Source: Gallionellales bacterium RIFCSPLOWO2_02_FULL_59_110 (GTDB lineage Bacteria > Pseudomonadota > Gammaproteobacteria > Burkholderiales > Gallionellaceae). Taken from it: a DNA stretch of 48,416 nucleotides. A program made the position numbers and the translations under genes. The notes beneath the pieces are model-generated. The model was not told the origin of the DNA. It saw only the letters and a list, made by a program, of their open reading frames with translations, and ran no database searches. Shown here piece by piece: positions 29,759 to 37,091 of the stretch. The stretch spans positions 1 to 48,416 of the forward strand of contig MGXA01000096.1 of the NCBI GenBank assembly GCA_001801215.1, written 5' to 3'. Within the stretch, counting starts at the first letter, position 1. The number at the start of each line of letters is the position of its first letter.

Positions 29759-31024
29759 TTAAATCAGTCCCTTCCCATTGCGCGCGAATGGATACTTCAC
29801 TACCTTCGCCGCCAGCATTTTATCGCGGATCGCCACCTGCACCTCGTCGCCGGTTTGCACTTCCTTGGGCACGCGCGCCAGCGCGATCGACTGGTTCAGG
29901 GTGGGCGAGAAGCTGCCGCTGGTGATCTCGCCTTCGCCGTGCGCGGTGTGCACCTTCTGGTGACCGCGCAGCACGCCGCGATCCAGCAGCACCAGCCCGA
30001 CCAGCTTGCGCGCCGGGGGATTGGCGAGCAGTGCTGCCTTGCCGATGAAGTCGCGTTCGCTCTTCAGATCCACCGTCCATGCGAGGCCGGATTCCAGCGG
30101 ATTCACGCTCTCATCCATGTCCTGGCCGTAGAGGTTCATGCCGGCCTCGAGGCGCAAGGTGTCGCGCGCGCCCAGGCCGCACGGTTCGACACCCTTGTCC
30201 GCCAGCGACTTCCAGAAATACGGCGCAGCAATGGAGGGGAGCACCACCTCGAAACCGTCCTCGCCGGTATAGCCGGTGCGCGCGATGAACATCGTGCCCA
30301 TCACCACGGCGCTGAAAGGGGCGAGGTTTTCGGTTAGCAGCTTGCTGCCGGGCATCGCTTCCCACAGCTTCTCACGGGCATGCGGTCCCTGAATCGCGAT
30401 GATCGACAGCTCGGGGTGGTCGGCGATGTCCAGCGGCGGCTTTTCCGTCCCTTCCTCGTCCTGTTCTTTCCAGATGAGCTTCGCCGCCTCTTCCTGGCTC
30501 ATGTCGCCGAACAGGTAGGCGTTCGGCACTCTTTTGATTTCTTCTTCCGGAGGGACGGCTTCCGCCGAAACTTCGCCTTCCGCGCCACCTTCGCTCTTTG
30601 CGTAGCATTCGGGATGCGCCTTCGCGTGTTCGGCGGCCTGCCGCCTCATCCACGCGATATCCTTGTCGGCGGTGCCCGCGTTCACCACGATGCGGAACCA
30701 CTGCTCTTCCATGAAATACACGATCAGGTCGTCGATCACCCCGCCGTTTTCCAGCAGCATGCAGGAATACAGCGCCTTGCCCGGCGTGGTGAGCTTGTCC
30801 ACGTTGTTCGCCAGCAGGTAGCGCAGGAAGTCGCGCACGCCCTTGCCCTTGATGTCCACCACGCGCATGTGCGACACGTCGAACATACCGCAATCGTTGC
30901 GCACCTGATGGTGTTCGTCGATCTGCGAACCGTAGTTCACCGGCATGTCCCAGCCGCCGAAATCGACCATCTTTGCGTCCATCGCGCGGTGCGCTTCGTT
31001 CAGCGAGGTTTGTTTTAATGTCAT
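29759..31024 (-). CDS. gcvT: Aminomethyltransferase (glycine cleavage T protein) with acidic insertion
   Basis: Transfers the aminomethyl carbon to tetrahydrofolate. 421 residues against about 360 for ordinary GcvT. Family blocks are [14 protein letters not shown] near 19, MFDVSHM near 47, [12 protein letters not shown] and [11 protein letters not shown]. The extra length is one segment at about residues 135-203, rich in Glu and Ala ([19 protein letters not shown] and [13 protein letters not shown]), inserted before IIAIQGPHA. Start ATG 31024, downstream of the riboswitch and its terminator. Confidence 0.95.
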   Translation of the reverse strand: MTLKQTSLNEAHRAMDAKMVDFGGWDMPVNYGSQIDEHHQVRNDCGMFDVSHMRVVDIKGKGVRDFLRYLLANNVDKLTTPGKALYSCMLLENGGVIDDLIVYFMEEQWFRIVVNAGTADKDIAWMRRQAAEHAKAHPECYAKSEGGAEGEVSAEAVPPEEEIKRVPNAYLFGDMSQEEAAKLIWKEQDEEGTEKPPLDIADHPELSIIAIQGPHAREKLWEAMPGSKLLTENLAPFSAVVMGTMFIARTGYTGEDGFEVVLPSIAAPYFWKSLADKGVEPCGLGARDTLRLEAGMNLYGQDMDESVNPLESGLAWTVDLKSERDFIGKAALLANPPARKLVGLVLLDRGVLRGHQKVHTAHGEGEITSGSFSPTLNQSIALARVPKEVQTGDEVQVAIRDKMLAAKVVKYPFARNGKGLI

Positions 31025-31042
31025 ATTGGCTTTCTGAGAATG

Positions 31043-31074
31043 AAAAAAGGCGCAGCGCAAAATTGCGCTGCGCC
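31043..31074 (-). terminator. Intrinsic terminator of the glycine riboswitch
   Basis: On the minus strand: GGCGCAGCGCAA, short loop, TTGCGCTGCGCC, then six T. It begins right after the closing strand of aptamer II P1 (CAGATGGGG) and ends 19 bases before the gcvT ATG. It is probably the expression platform, giving read-through when glycine is bound. Confidence 0.9.
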
Positions 31075-31075
31075 C

Positions 31076-31390
31076 CATCTGTCCTTGGTACCTGAGAGAT
31101 TGCAACTCGCGTCGCGTGCCCCTTCGGTGGTCAACTGCACCTCTCTCTCCTACCCTCTGATGAAACAACTAGCCATTCGACTAAGCTGTCCAACTTCGCC
31201 AGCTAAGTCGCTGGTTATCCCGCAAGCGGGCGAGGGAGCAAAGGTTCGCTACGCGAATTTCAGTGCGACGACGCTCTCCAGATTTGCCTGTCCCCACGGT
31301 TCCTTGTGCCTGAGCGGTTGCGGGTGTTGCGCCTTCGGCGGTGCTCCAGTCCGTGTAACGGTGCTGGGCGACACGCTCTCCCATAGGTCT
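31076..31390 (-). ncRNA. Tandem glycine riboswitch, second aptamer enlarged by an insertion
   Basis: Aptamer I (~31390-31286) has GGGAGAGCG, GCCGAAGGCGCAAC, ACCGCTCAGGCACAAGGA and GGGGACAGG. Aptamer II (~31284-31076) opens with ATCTGGAGAG and closes with CAGGTACCAAGGACAGAT; the P1 strands ATCTG and CAGAT pair exactly. Its glycine-site core CCACCGAAGGGGCA and AATCTCTCAGG is intact. Aptamer II is about 209 nt instead of roughly 90-100, because a repeat element occupies the variable P3 arm (GTC...GCAC on one side, GTGC...GAC on the other). Upstream of gcvT, glycine is expected to switch expression on. Confidence 0.92.
31143..31240 (+). repeat. 96-bp-class dispersed repeat inside riboswitch aptamer II
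   Basis: About 98 bp, ending CTCCTACCCTC on one side and GAGGGAGCA on the other. It shares the near-identical blocks AACTAGCCATTCG and AAGTCGCTGGTTATCCC with the copy in prmC (31945-32040), in opposite orientation. Found within the P3 arm, outside the ligand-binding core. Confidence 0.85.
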
Positions 31391-31404
31391 GAACGGCAGG
31401 GCGA

Positions 31405-31433
31405 ATTATGCCGGAAAGCATGAGGGCTGACAA
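31405..31433 (-). promoter_or_regulatory. Sigma-70 promoter of the gcv operon
   Basis: Minus-strand -35 TTGTCA (31433-31428), 17-bp spacer, -10 CATAAT (31410-31405). Each hexamer matches consensus at five of six positions. Transcription would begin near 31398, just ahead of aptamer I. It lies in the gap after the prmC stop. Confidence 0.75.
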
Positions 31434-31441
31434 ACAGCCTG

Positions 31442-32392
31442 TCAGCAAGCCCGCCCGCCGCTTACCCTCTCGATGCCCGCCAGGTCGCGCGCCGAAAACA
31501 CCTCGGCGTATCCCGCCGCACCGAGCAGTTCGTGCGCGCGCTCGGCCTGGTCGTAGCCATGCTCGAACAGCAGCCAGCCACCAGGATTGAGATGCTCCTT
31601 TGAATCCACGACGATGCGGCGGATGTCGTCCAGCCCGTCCGCGCCAGAAGCCAGTGCGGCGCGCGGCTCGAAGCGCAGGTCGCCCTGCGCGAGATGCGCG
31701 TCGCCGTTGGCGATATACGGCGGATTGGAGACGATCAGGTCGAAACGCTCGCCCGCCAGCGCGGAGAACCAGTCGCTGCGCAGCAGGCGCGCGTTGCCGA
31801 TATTCAAGCGCCGCGCATTTTCCCGCGCCACTTCCAATGCGTCCGGCGATGCATCCAGCGCCGTCACCTCGATATCCGGCCGCATGTGGGCGATGGAGAG
31901 CGCGATCGCGCCGCTGCCGGTGCCGAGGTCGAGTATGCGGAACTTTCTCCCTCTCCCCGTGGGATAACCAGCGACTTGGGCATTGTTTTTCGATGGCCTA
32001 GCCGAATGGCTAGTTGTTCCATTAGAGGGTGGTGGTGAGGAAAATTCTTTGGAGATGCGCTGCAACGCCAGTTCCACCAGCAACTCCGTATCGGGGCGCG
32101 GGATCAGCGTCGCGGGCGTCACTCTGAACGTCAGCCCGTAAAATTCGCGTTCGCCGAGGATGTAGGCCAGCGGCTCGCCCGCGAGGCGGCGCTGCAACAG
32201 CGCGCGGTAGGTTGCGGCCTGTGCTTCGCCCAACACCTGCTCGGGATGCGCCAGCAGATATGTGCGCGAAACGTCCAGCGCCTGCTGCAAAAGCATCTGC
32301 GCTTCGATGCGTGCCGTGCCGGAATCCAGTCCGAGGGAAGTTTCCAGCGCGGCTTTGTCCTGCGTCAGGATGGATTGGATAGGGCGCGGCAT
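31442..32392 (-). CDS. prmC: Peptide chain release factor N5-glutamine methyltransferase
   Basis: Methylates the GGQ glutamine of RF1/RF2. 316 residues. N-terminal helical domain, then the SAM site ILDLGTGSGAIALS and the catalytic NPPY in IVSNPPYIANGD. Residues ~118-149 (FSSPPPSNGTTSHSARPSK and following) are encoded by an inserted repeat of 96 bp, a multiple of three, and sit just before the first strand of the SAM domain. Both catalytic blocks are intact, so the protein may still work. Start ATG 32392 is chosen (MPRPIQSILTQDK); the frame opens further to 32449. Confidence 0.93.
   Translation of the reverse strand: MPRPIQSILTQDKAALETSLGLDSGTARIEAQMLLQQALDVSRTYLLAHPEQVLGEAQAATYRALLQRRLAGEPLAYILGEREFYGLTFRVTPATLIPRPDTELLVELALQRISKEFSSPPPSNGTTSHSARPSKNNAQVAGYPTGRGRKFRILDLGTGSGAIALSIAHMRPDIEVTALDASPDALEVARENARRLNIGNARLLRSDWFSALAGERFDLIVSNPPYIANGDAHLAQGDLRFEPRAALASGADGLDDIRRIVVDSKEHLNPGGWLLFEHGYDQAERAHELLGAAGYAEVFSARDLAGIERVSGGRAC
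31945..32040 (-). repeat. 96-bp dispersed repeat inserted in frame in prmC
   Basis: On the plus strand the arms are CTCCCTCTCCCCG and GAGGGTGGTGGTGAGG. Inside is a perfect hairpin CTAGCCGAATGGCTAG. It aligns along its length with 31143-31240. The shared blocks GGGATAACCAGCGACTT and CGAATGGCTAGTTGTT are identical. Adds 32 residues to PrmC. Confidence 0.85.
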
Positions 32393-32506
32393 TTTGCAGG
32401 CGTGGGTGGGGCGGTTGTTAAAAGAAACCGGGCTGCCCGCTGGAAGCAACCCCGAAAAGGATTGTGTTGCTCGTACGCCCGCGAGGTTTCTTGCGCAATT
32501 TCGTGT

Positions 32507-32875
32507 TTATTTCGCAGGCTTTGGTGATCCCTTTACAGGCACCCAAATCAACCTGGAGCGGGTTTTGCCTTCTGCGGGAAATTCCTGCGCCACCATATTT
32601 TGCTGATCCGCACAACGGTAAATCCCGTCCGGCATTTTCAGCACGGCGCCTTCACTGTAAAGTTTGCCTTCATACAGGCATGTCGCAGAGGGAGTATGCA
32701 TGCCCCCATGGCTGCACTTTTCCTTATCTTTTTTCATGGTAGGGCAATCATCGCCGACCATCATGTGCTGCATGGGTTGCGTGCTCTTCGTCATGGCATG
32801 CTCGGCATGAGAGTCATTGGCCTGAGCGCCAAAAGACAACATTAAAGCTACAACCAATATCGAGAAACGCATCAC
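32507..32875 (-). CDS. Secreted Met/His-rich DUF1496-like protein
   Basis: 122 residues with a signal peptide (MMRFSILVVALMLSFGAQA). A short Met/His-rich segment follows (HAEHAMTKSTQPMQHMM, then CPTMKKDKEKCSHGGMH) that could bind copper or another metal. The core CLYEGKLYSEGAVLKMPDG with IYRCADQQN resembles DUF1496 proteins, whose function is unknown. Four cysteines could pair in the periplasm. Transcribed away from uppP. Confidence 0.7.
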   Translation of the reverse strand: MMRFSILVVALMLSFGAQANDSHAEHAMTKSTQPMQHMMVGDDCPTMKKDKEKCSHGGMHTPSATCLYEGKLYSEGAVLKMPDGIYRCADQQNMVAQEFPAEGKTRSRLIWVPVKGSPKPAK

Positions 32876-33076
32876 TAGCCCCTTTTTATGAATATCGTAT
32901 TAAAACAGATTCCGGGGTTGCTCACATGGATGTTCTCTTCCGCCATCGCGGCAAGCTACTCGGCCATCGATTCAATGGGTCGGAGCGCCATACGGCTAGA
33001 GTATCAGTTGCTTTGACGCTGTTCAATAATCGCGCCCGCAAGCGCGTTTGCAGCCTGCGCCTTTGCCGGGCGCGGG

Positions 33077-33082
33077 TATAAT
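33077..33082 (+). promoter_or_regulatory. Candidate -10 element for uppP
   Basis: Perfect TATAAT 24 bp before the uppP start, with AGGA between them. No good -35 at 16-18 bp spacing was found, so the promoter may be weak, extended or activator-dependent. Confidence 0.4.
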
Positions 33083-33105
33083 CGCGGCCTGTTTTCAGGA
33101 AAAAC

Positions 33106-33930
33106 ATGGATACCACTCTGCTGCTTACGGCCGCCATTCTCGGCATCGTTGAGGGACTCACCGAGTTCCTGCCGGTTTCGTCCACCGGACATCTGATTAT
33201 TCTCGGCGACCTGCTCGGCTACAACGACGAGACCAGCAAGGTGTTCAAGATCGTGATCCAGCTTGCCGCGATTCTTGCGGTGTGCTGGGATTACCGCGAC
33301 CGCCTGACGAAGATGGTGGTGGGGTTGTCAAACGACAAGCCTTCGCAGCGTTTTGCCGCGATGCTGTTCATCGGTTTTTTGCCCGCAGCGGTGCTGGGGC
33401 TGATGTTCCACTCGGCGATCAAGGCGCTGCTGTTCAACCCGATCACCGTGGCGACCGCGCTGATCGTAGGCGGCTTCGTCATCCTCTATGTGGAGAAGCG
33501 TGTTTACCATCCGCGCATCAATTCGGTGGACGAAATGCGCTGGCCGGACGCGCTCAAGGTCGGTTTCGCGCAGGCGCTGGCGATGATCCCCGGCACTTCG
33601 CGTTCCGGCGCGACCATCATGGGCGGGCTGATCTTCGGCTTGTCGCGCAAGACAGCGGCGGAGTTCTCGTTCTTTCTCGCGATCCCAACGATGTTCGCCG
33701 CGACCGCTTACGACTTATACAGGAACTGGCACTTGCTGCGGGCGGACGACCTGCCGGTGTTCGCGGTGGGTTTTGTCGCCTCGTTCATCGCCGCGATGTG
33801 GGCGGTGAAGGGCTTCATCAAATTTATCTCCAATCACACTTTCGTGGTGTTCGCCTGGTATCGCATCGTGTTCGGGCTGATCGTGCTGGGTACGGCATAC
33901 AGCGGCGCGGTGAGTTGGTCGGCAGCATAG
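33106..33930 (+). CDS. uppP: Undecaprenyl-diphosphatase
   Basis: Recycles the undecaprenyl carrier for peptidoglycan and LPS synthesis; integral inner-membrane enzyme. 274 residues with about eight hydrophobic segments. Both catalytic regions are clear: [14 protein letters not shown] at residues 16-29, and [15 protein letters not shown] near 163. Start ATG 33106 with AGGA upstream. Confidence 0.97.
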   Translation: MDTTLLLTAAILGIVEGLTEFLPVSSTGHLIILGDLLGYNDETSKVFKIVIQLAAILAVCWDYRDRLTKMVVGLSNDKPSQRFAAMLFIGFLPAAVLGLMFHSAIKALLFNPITVATALIVGGFVILYVEKRVYHPRINSVDEMRWPDALKVGFAQALAMIPGTSRSGATIMGGLIFGLSRKTAAEFSFFLAIPTMFAATAYDLYRNWHLLRADDLPVFAVGFVASFIAAMWAVKGFIKFISNHTFVVFAWYRIVFGLIVLGTAYSGAVSWSAA

Positions 33931-33947
33931 AAGAGCTTTTTCCGGGC

Positions 33948-33980
33948 AAAAAAACCAGCCAAAAAGGAGGGTGGCTGGTT
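33948..33980 (-). terminator. Intrinsic terminator reading leftwards
   Basis: On the minus strand the stem AACCAGCC / GGCTGGTT with a 12-base loop is followed by a T run (A run 33948-33954 on the plus strand). It would stop minus-strand transcription coming from the cytochrome gene before it enters uppP. A second small hairpin GCCTTAA / TTAAGGC lies at 33984-34003. Confidence 0.65.
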
Positions 33981-34023
33981 AATGCCTTAAACTGGGTTAA
34001 GGCACACGATCAGGAGGAGAGTC

Positions 34024-34088
34024 GTGTCGGACGCATAATGCCTCCTTCATCCATCAAAGAATATCAGCCGACTCTTAAATTTCCGTAG
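34024..34088 (+). other. Two overlapping mini-ORFs behind a strong ribosome binding site
   Basis: AGGAGGAGA (34012-34020) precedes GTG 34024, which opens MSDA and stops. The stop overlaps an ATG (TAATG, 34036-34040) that opens a 16-codon frame MPPSSIKEYQPTLKFP ending at 34088. The very good Shine-Dalgarno and the coupling are odd for non-coding DNA, but nothing else supports a protein. The rest of the gap 33931-34237 holds hairpins, including TAGGAAAAT / ATTTTCCTA at 34086-34121. Confidence 0.3.
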
Positions 34089-34187
34089 GAAAATCATACA
34101 AAGCGCCTAGGAATTTTCCTATGTCGGGAGCCACGGGCCATAAGGGAATGCATGGGCAATGGCGGTGATTCCGGCCGTCTCCGACCG

Positions 34188-34215
34188 CTGAAAGCCTGTC
34201 GAGACAGGCTTTCAG
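34188..34215 (-). terminator. Perfect 13-bp palindrome downstream of the cytochrome gene
   Basis: CTGAAAGCCTGTC and GACAGGCTTTCAG separated by two bases, 23 bp after the cytochrome stop. There is no T run, so it could be an mRNA-stabilising or Rho-assisted end, or a protein-binding site. Confidence 0.45.
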
Positions 34216-34237
34216 GGAATATAACCGGCACGCCTAT

Positions 34238-34696
34238 TTATTGGCGATAGGTTGCATGGCACTCCACGCAATATTGCATGGTTTTATTCAATGCGCGCAG
34301 CGACGCATTTACATTCCTGGTTTTCAATGCAGCGCCGAGATCGTCCCCGCTCTTGTGGAAAGCCAGTCCCAGCGCCTTGAAATCCTTGTTGTCGAACATG
34401 TTGCACATGGCCTGCATGTCCGCGGTCAAGCCAAGCCTGGCATGGGCTATTTTGGAAGCATCTTCGAGCTTGTTTTCCGAAATCAAACCGACGATCGATT
34501 TGATCGCCTCCATATGCTCGCGCATGTTCGACAGCTGATGCTGCTTCATTTCCTCCGGAAGGCCAAGGGAAATGCGCGTGTCCGCCATGTGCATCTGGTG
34601 CTGATGGTCATGATGCATCATTTCGTCTTTTGCAAATGCCGCGCTAGAGACGGCTATTCCGACGAACACTGAAGCCGCGATCAAAATTCTCTTCAT
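34238..34696 (-). CDS. Cytochrome c'-type periplasmic heme protein
   Basis: 152 residues with a signal peptide (MKRILIAASVFVGIAVSSAAFA). A His/Met-rich start (MMHHDHQHQMHM) precedes a helical domain that ends in a single heme-binding CxxCH (C143, C146, H147 in YCVECHATYRQ). A C-terminal CxxCH after four predicted helices is the cytochrome c' layout. Such proteins bind NO or take part in periplasmic electron flow. A Crp-type palindrome lies about 150 bp upstream of the start (34844-34859), the same one found ahead of the gene at 39973. Confidence 0.8.
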   Translation of the reverse strand: MKRILIAASVFVGIAVSSAAFAKDEMMHHDHQHQMHMADTRISLGLPEEMKQHQLSNMREHMEAIKSIVGLISENKLEDASKIAHARLGLTADMQAMCNMFDNKDFKALGLAFHKSGDDLGAALKTRNVNASLRALNKTMQYCVECHATYRQ

Positions 34697-34843
34697 GCTT
34701 TGAATCCCTCATGTGATGAGATCGACTGCGGTCGGTCTCGTTTATTTGGATAAATTGCGCTGCTTCATAAGTCCGCAGGCTTTTGTCCCACCCGCATGCT
34801 GCGAATTGGACAAGCTATCCTAAACCGGGGTTGCAGAATAAAA

Positions 34844-34890
34844 TATGACTGAAATCATACCGGCGAATCGGGCTGTCGCTGCAACAGGAT
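34844..34890. repeat. 47-bp direct repeat, copy 2: crp 3' remnant with palindromic operator
   Basis: Matches 40053-40099 at 44 of 47 positions. It begins with the palindrome TATGACTGAAATCATA (34844-34859). Read on the minus strand, the rest encodes ILLQRQPDSPV and a stop, the last residues of the Crp/Fnr gene (ILLQRQPGSPV). No other part of that gene remains here. The copy lies between the barrel stop (34905) and the cytochrome c' gene. Confidence 0.85.
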
Positions 34891-34904
34891 GGATTGTTTG
34901 CATT

Positions 34905-36182
34905 TTAAAAGTAATAGCGTGCAAACAACTCCGCCCTGCGCAGGTTCTGCTTCTCGCCAAACTCCGTTTGGGCATCGCCGTTCAGCATATAGAGCCTGAA
35001 GCGCAGCTCCAGATTGGTTATGCCGGTGTAAAGCAGCTCTGGGGTCAACGAAAAACTCCTGTCACCCGGATTGATAATCGCCGCGAAAGACGGCGTGAAA
35101 TACAGGATGTCGAACGGCTCTTTCTGGCTGATTTTTGCGTAAACGTAATTGCGCATCGGGTTGGGGCGCCCGTAGCCGCCTCGGGCAAGATTGAGCGCCT
35201 GGTGCAACAGCGCGTCGCTGGCGGTTGCCTGAAACTGAGACAATCCGTTATCGACGAAACGGTAAAAATCGCTCATCTGGCTTTGCGTGTAGCCTGTGCC
35301 GTTACGGTAATACTCCAGGATGGTGGTGGCGTCGTTTTCGCAGAGGTAACGCAATCCCAACAGGGAGCTGGTGACGCTTTCCCGTTGGGTGGTCGTAGCG
35401 CCGGAGGCGTTCGTCACTTTTTGCTCGAAATCCGTAATGCGCGCCCATTCGCCGTGAATTTCCAGGTTGCTCGTCAGGTTGCGCGAGAAATCGATGCCGA
35501 AGCGCGGCGTCCGGCTGCCCCGGCCCAGATAAACCAGGTCGATGTCGGTATCGCGGTAGAGAAAGTAGAGCTTGGCGGCAACATTGACGTGGCCCGGCTT
35601 GCCGAAATCGCTGTTTACGGCGCCGCTCACCGGCAGCAGCAGCGGCGTGAAGGCGATGGTTCTGAGTTCGCCGTCGAAATTGCGGATGAAATCCGCCGCG
35701 ACCATGGTATAGCCCTCGCGCGCCAGTTCGGCATCGTTGGGGTCTTTGGGGCGCTCGACGAAGCCGACCGGATTCCAGGCATAACCCTTGCCCCATTTGA
35801 GCGCCTGTTTGCCGGTATCAAGCGTAAAACCCGGATCGGGTTTGAGCGACACGTAAGCCTCGTCGAAGCGCTTGATGCGTTCGCTCGACAGCTCGTCGCG
35901 CCGCACTTCCGCGTCGGCGCGCAGAGTGAAGCTGGCGATGCCCTGGTTGTACTTCGCGTTCAGCTTGAGGGTGGCGGCATTGCGGTCGAAGGTGCTCCGT
36001 TCGAGGCCGTTCAGCGCATAGAAAGCGCCATCCCGGTTCAGCCATGCGCGTTCCGGCTTGTATTCGAGATAGCCGCCGAACTCGAACGGCTTCTTCTCGA
36101 ATTCCGCAGCATCGAAGCTGTACTCCTCCGCCCATGCGGCACCTGCAAGCAGGCAGGCGCACAGCACTGAAACCCGTTTCAC
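34905..36182 (-). CDS. Outer-membrane beta-barrel protein of unknown function
   Basis: 425 residues. Signal peptide MKRVSVLCACLLAGAAWA. Alternating hydrophobic/polar strands with aromatic ends run through the chain, for example FGGYLEYKPERAW, ASFTLRADAEVRRDEL and VNVAAKLYFLYRDTDIDLVY. The last residue is Phe (LFARYYF), as the barrel-assembly machinery prefers. It resembles DUF1302/porin-like barrels in outline, but I cannot name the family with certainty. The start overlaps the stop of the LolA-like gene, so the two probably cooperate. Confidence 0.7.
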   Translation of the reverse strand: MKRVSVLCACLLAGAAWAEEYSFDAAEFEKKPFEFGGYLEYKPERAWLNRDGAFYALNGLERSTFDRNAATLKLNAKYNQGIASFTLRADAEVRRDELSSERIKRFDEAYVSLKPDPGFTLDTGKQALKWGKGYAWNPVGFVERPKDPNDAELAREGYTMVAADFIRNFDGELRTIAFTPLLLPVSGAVNSDFGKPGHVNVAAKLYFLYRDTDIDLVYLGRGSRTPRFGIDFSRNLTSNLEIHGEWARITDFEQKVTNASGATTTQRESVTSSLLGLRYLCENDATTILEYYRNGTGYTQSQMSDFYRFVDNGLSQFQATASDALLHQALNLARGGYGRPNPMRNYVYAKISQKEPFDILYFTPSFAAIINPGDRSFSLTPELLYTGITNLELRFRLYMLNGDAQTEFGEKQNLRRAELFARYYF

Positions 36183-36907
36183 TTGCGCATGCCTTCGACG
36201 CGCGGCAGGTAGTTGAGCGTGAACACCTTATCGGCAAATTCGCGCTTCTTGATCTGCGCGTACAGCATCACCGATTTGTAGCCTTTGTACAGAGGGCTGT
36301 CGGTCTCCACCGTCGCCGGACGCCTGATGCCTCCGCCGAAATCCTTGATGTCCTTGAAGTGCAGCGTCTTGATCAGCATGCCGCTGGCGGCATAGCACTC
36401 GATGTCGACCGGCAGGTAGGTCTTTTTGTCCACCCACATCTTGAGTTTGTCGTAAGCAACCTCGCCGGTCCTGGCCTTGAGTATCAGCAGGTAGTTGTCT
36501 TTCTCTTCGGTGGCGGCTTCGACGGTATATTCCACCGTGTAATCGACACGCAGGATGTCGGCGTTGTTGAACACGCCGCCGGTGACCGATTGCAGGCTGG
36601 TGATGCGCATCGGCTTGCCCACCTCGGGAATGTAGAGCCACATGTTGTCGCCGAGGCGCAGCGTAGCGCGGCCCTTGTCGCTCGGTGGCGCGAGGAACAG
36701 CGCGACGATCCTGTCGCGCCCTTTCTTGACCGAATAGAGCACGAACTCCTTTTTGTTGCCGTCGGGTTCGACGTTTATGAGTTTGCGCAGCATCTCGTAG
36801 GACTCGGGTTCGAGGTTGCGGTCGACTTTCTTCAGGATCGCTGCGCCGTCGATGGCGTGCACGGGCATTGCCAGCAGGCAGAGCAAGATTGCGATCATTT
36901 TCTTCAT
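36179..36907 (-). CDS. Outer-membrane lipoprotein-sorting (LolA-like) protein
   Basis: 242 residues, exported (MKKMIAILLCLLAMPVHA). The mature part has the half-barrel pattern of the LolA-like 'outer membrane lipoprotein-sorting protein' family: RIVALFLAPPSDKGRATLRL, MWLYIPEVGKPMRI, KLKMWVDKKTYLPVDIECY and FKDIKDFGGGIRRPA. It would carry a lipid or lipoprotein across the periplasm between the FtsX-type exporter and the barrel. Start ATG 36907 is preferred (AAGGG eight bases upstream); a GTG at 36916 is possible. Confidence 0.82.
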   Translation of the reverse strand: MKKMIAILLCLLAMPVHAIDGAAILKKVDRNLEPESYEMLRKLINVEPDGNKKEFVLYSVKKGRDRIVALFLAPPSDKGRATLRLGDNMWLYIPEVGKPMRITSLQSVTGGVFNNADILRVDYTVEYTVEAATEEKDNYLLILKARTGEVAYDKLKMWVDKKTYLPVDIECYAASGMLIKTLHFKDIKDFGGGIRRPATVETDSPLYKGYKSVMLYAQIKKREFADKVFTLNYLPRVEGMRK

Positions 36908-36940
36908 GACGTTCACCCTTTAACCTAAACCTTAATTCAA

Positions 36941-37070
36941 GCCACAGAGTTCACAGAGAACACAGAGAAAGAATCTGTATTCCCATGATTCGCTGGCTCA
37001 CCCAAAAAGTGTAACGCGATTTAGTGATAACCATTTGTCTTTCCTCTGTGATCTCTGTGTTCTCTGTGGC
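36941..37070 (+). repeat. CACAGAG inverted repeat
   Basis: Left arm GCCACAGAGTTCACAGAGAA and right arm TTCTCTGTGGC with tandem CACAGAG / CTCTGTG units, about 130 bp overall. It separates the permease gene from the LolA-like gene within one strand-consistent gene group. Confidence 0.85.
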
Positions 37071-37091
37071 TAACTAAGTTTTAAGGTTGAA

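Noticed and set aside
31945-32040. prmC insert considered as a frameshift or assembly error
   Set aside because: The frame stays open, the length is 96 bp, and the same sequence occurs independently at 31143-31240, so it is a real repeat insertion.
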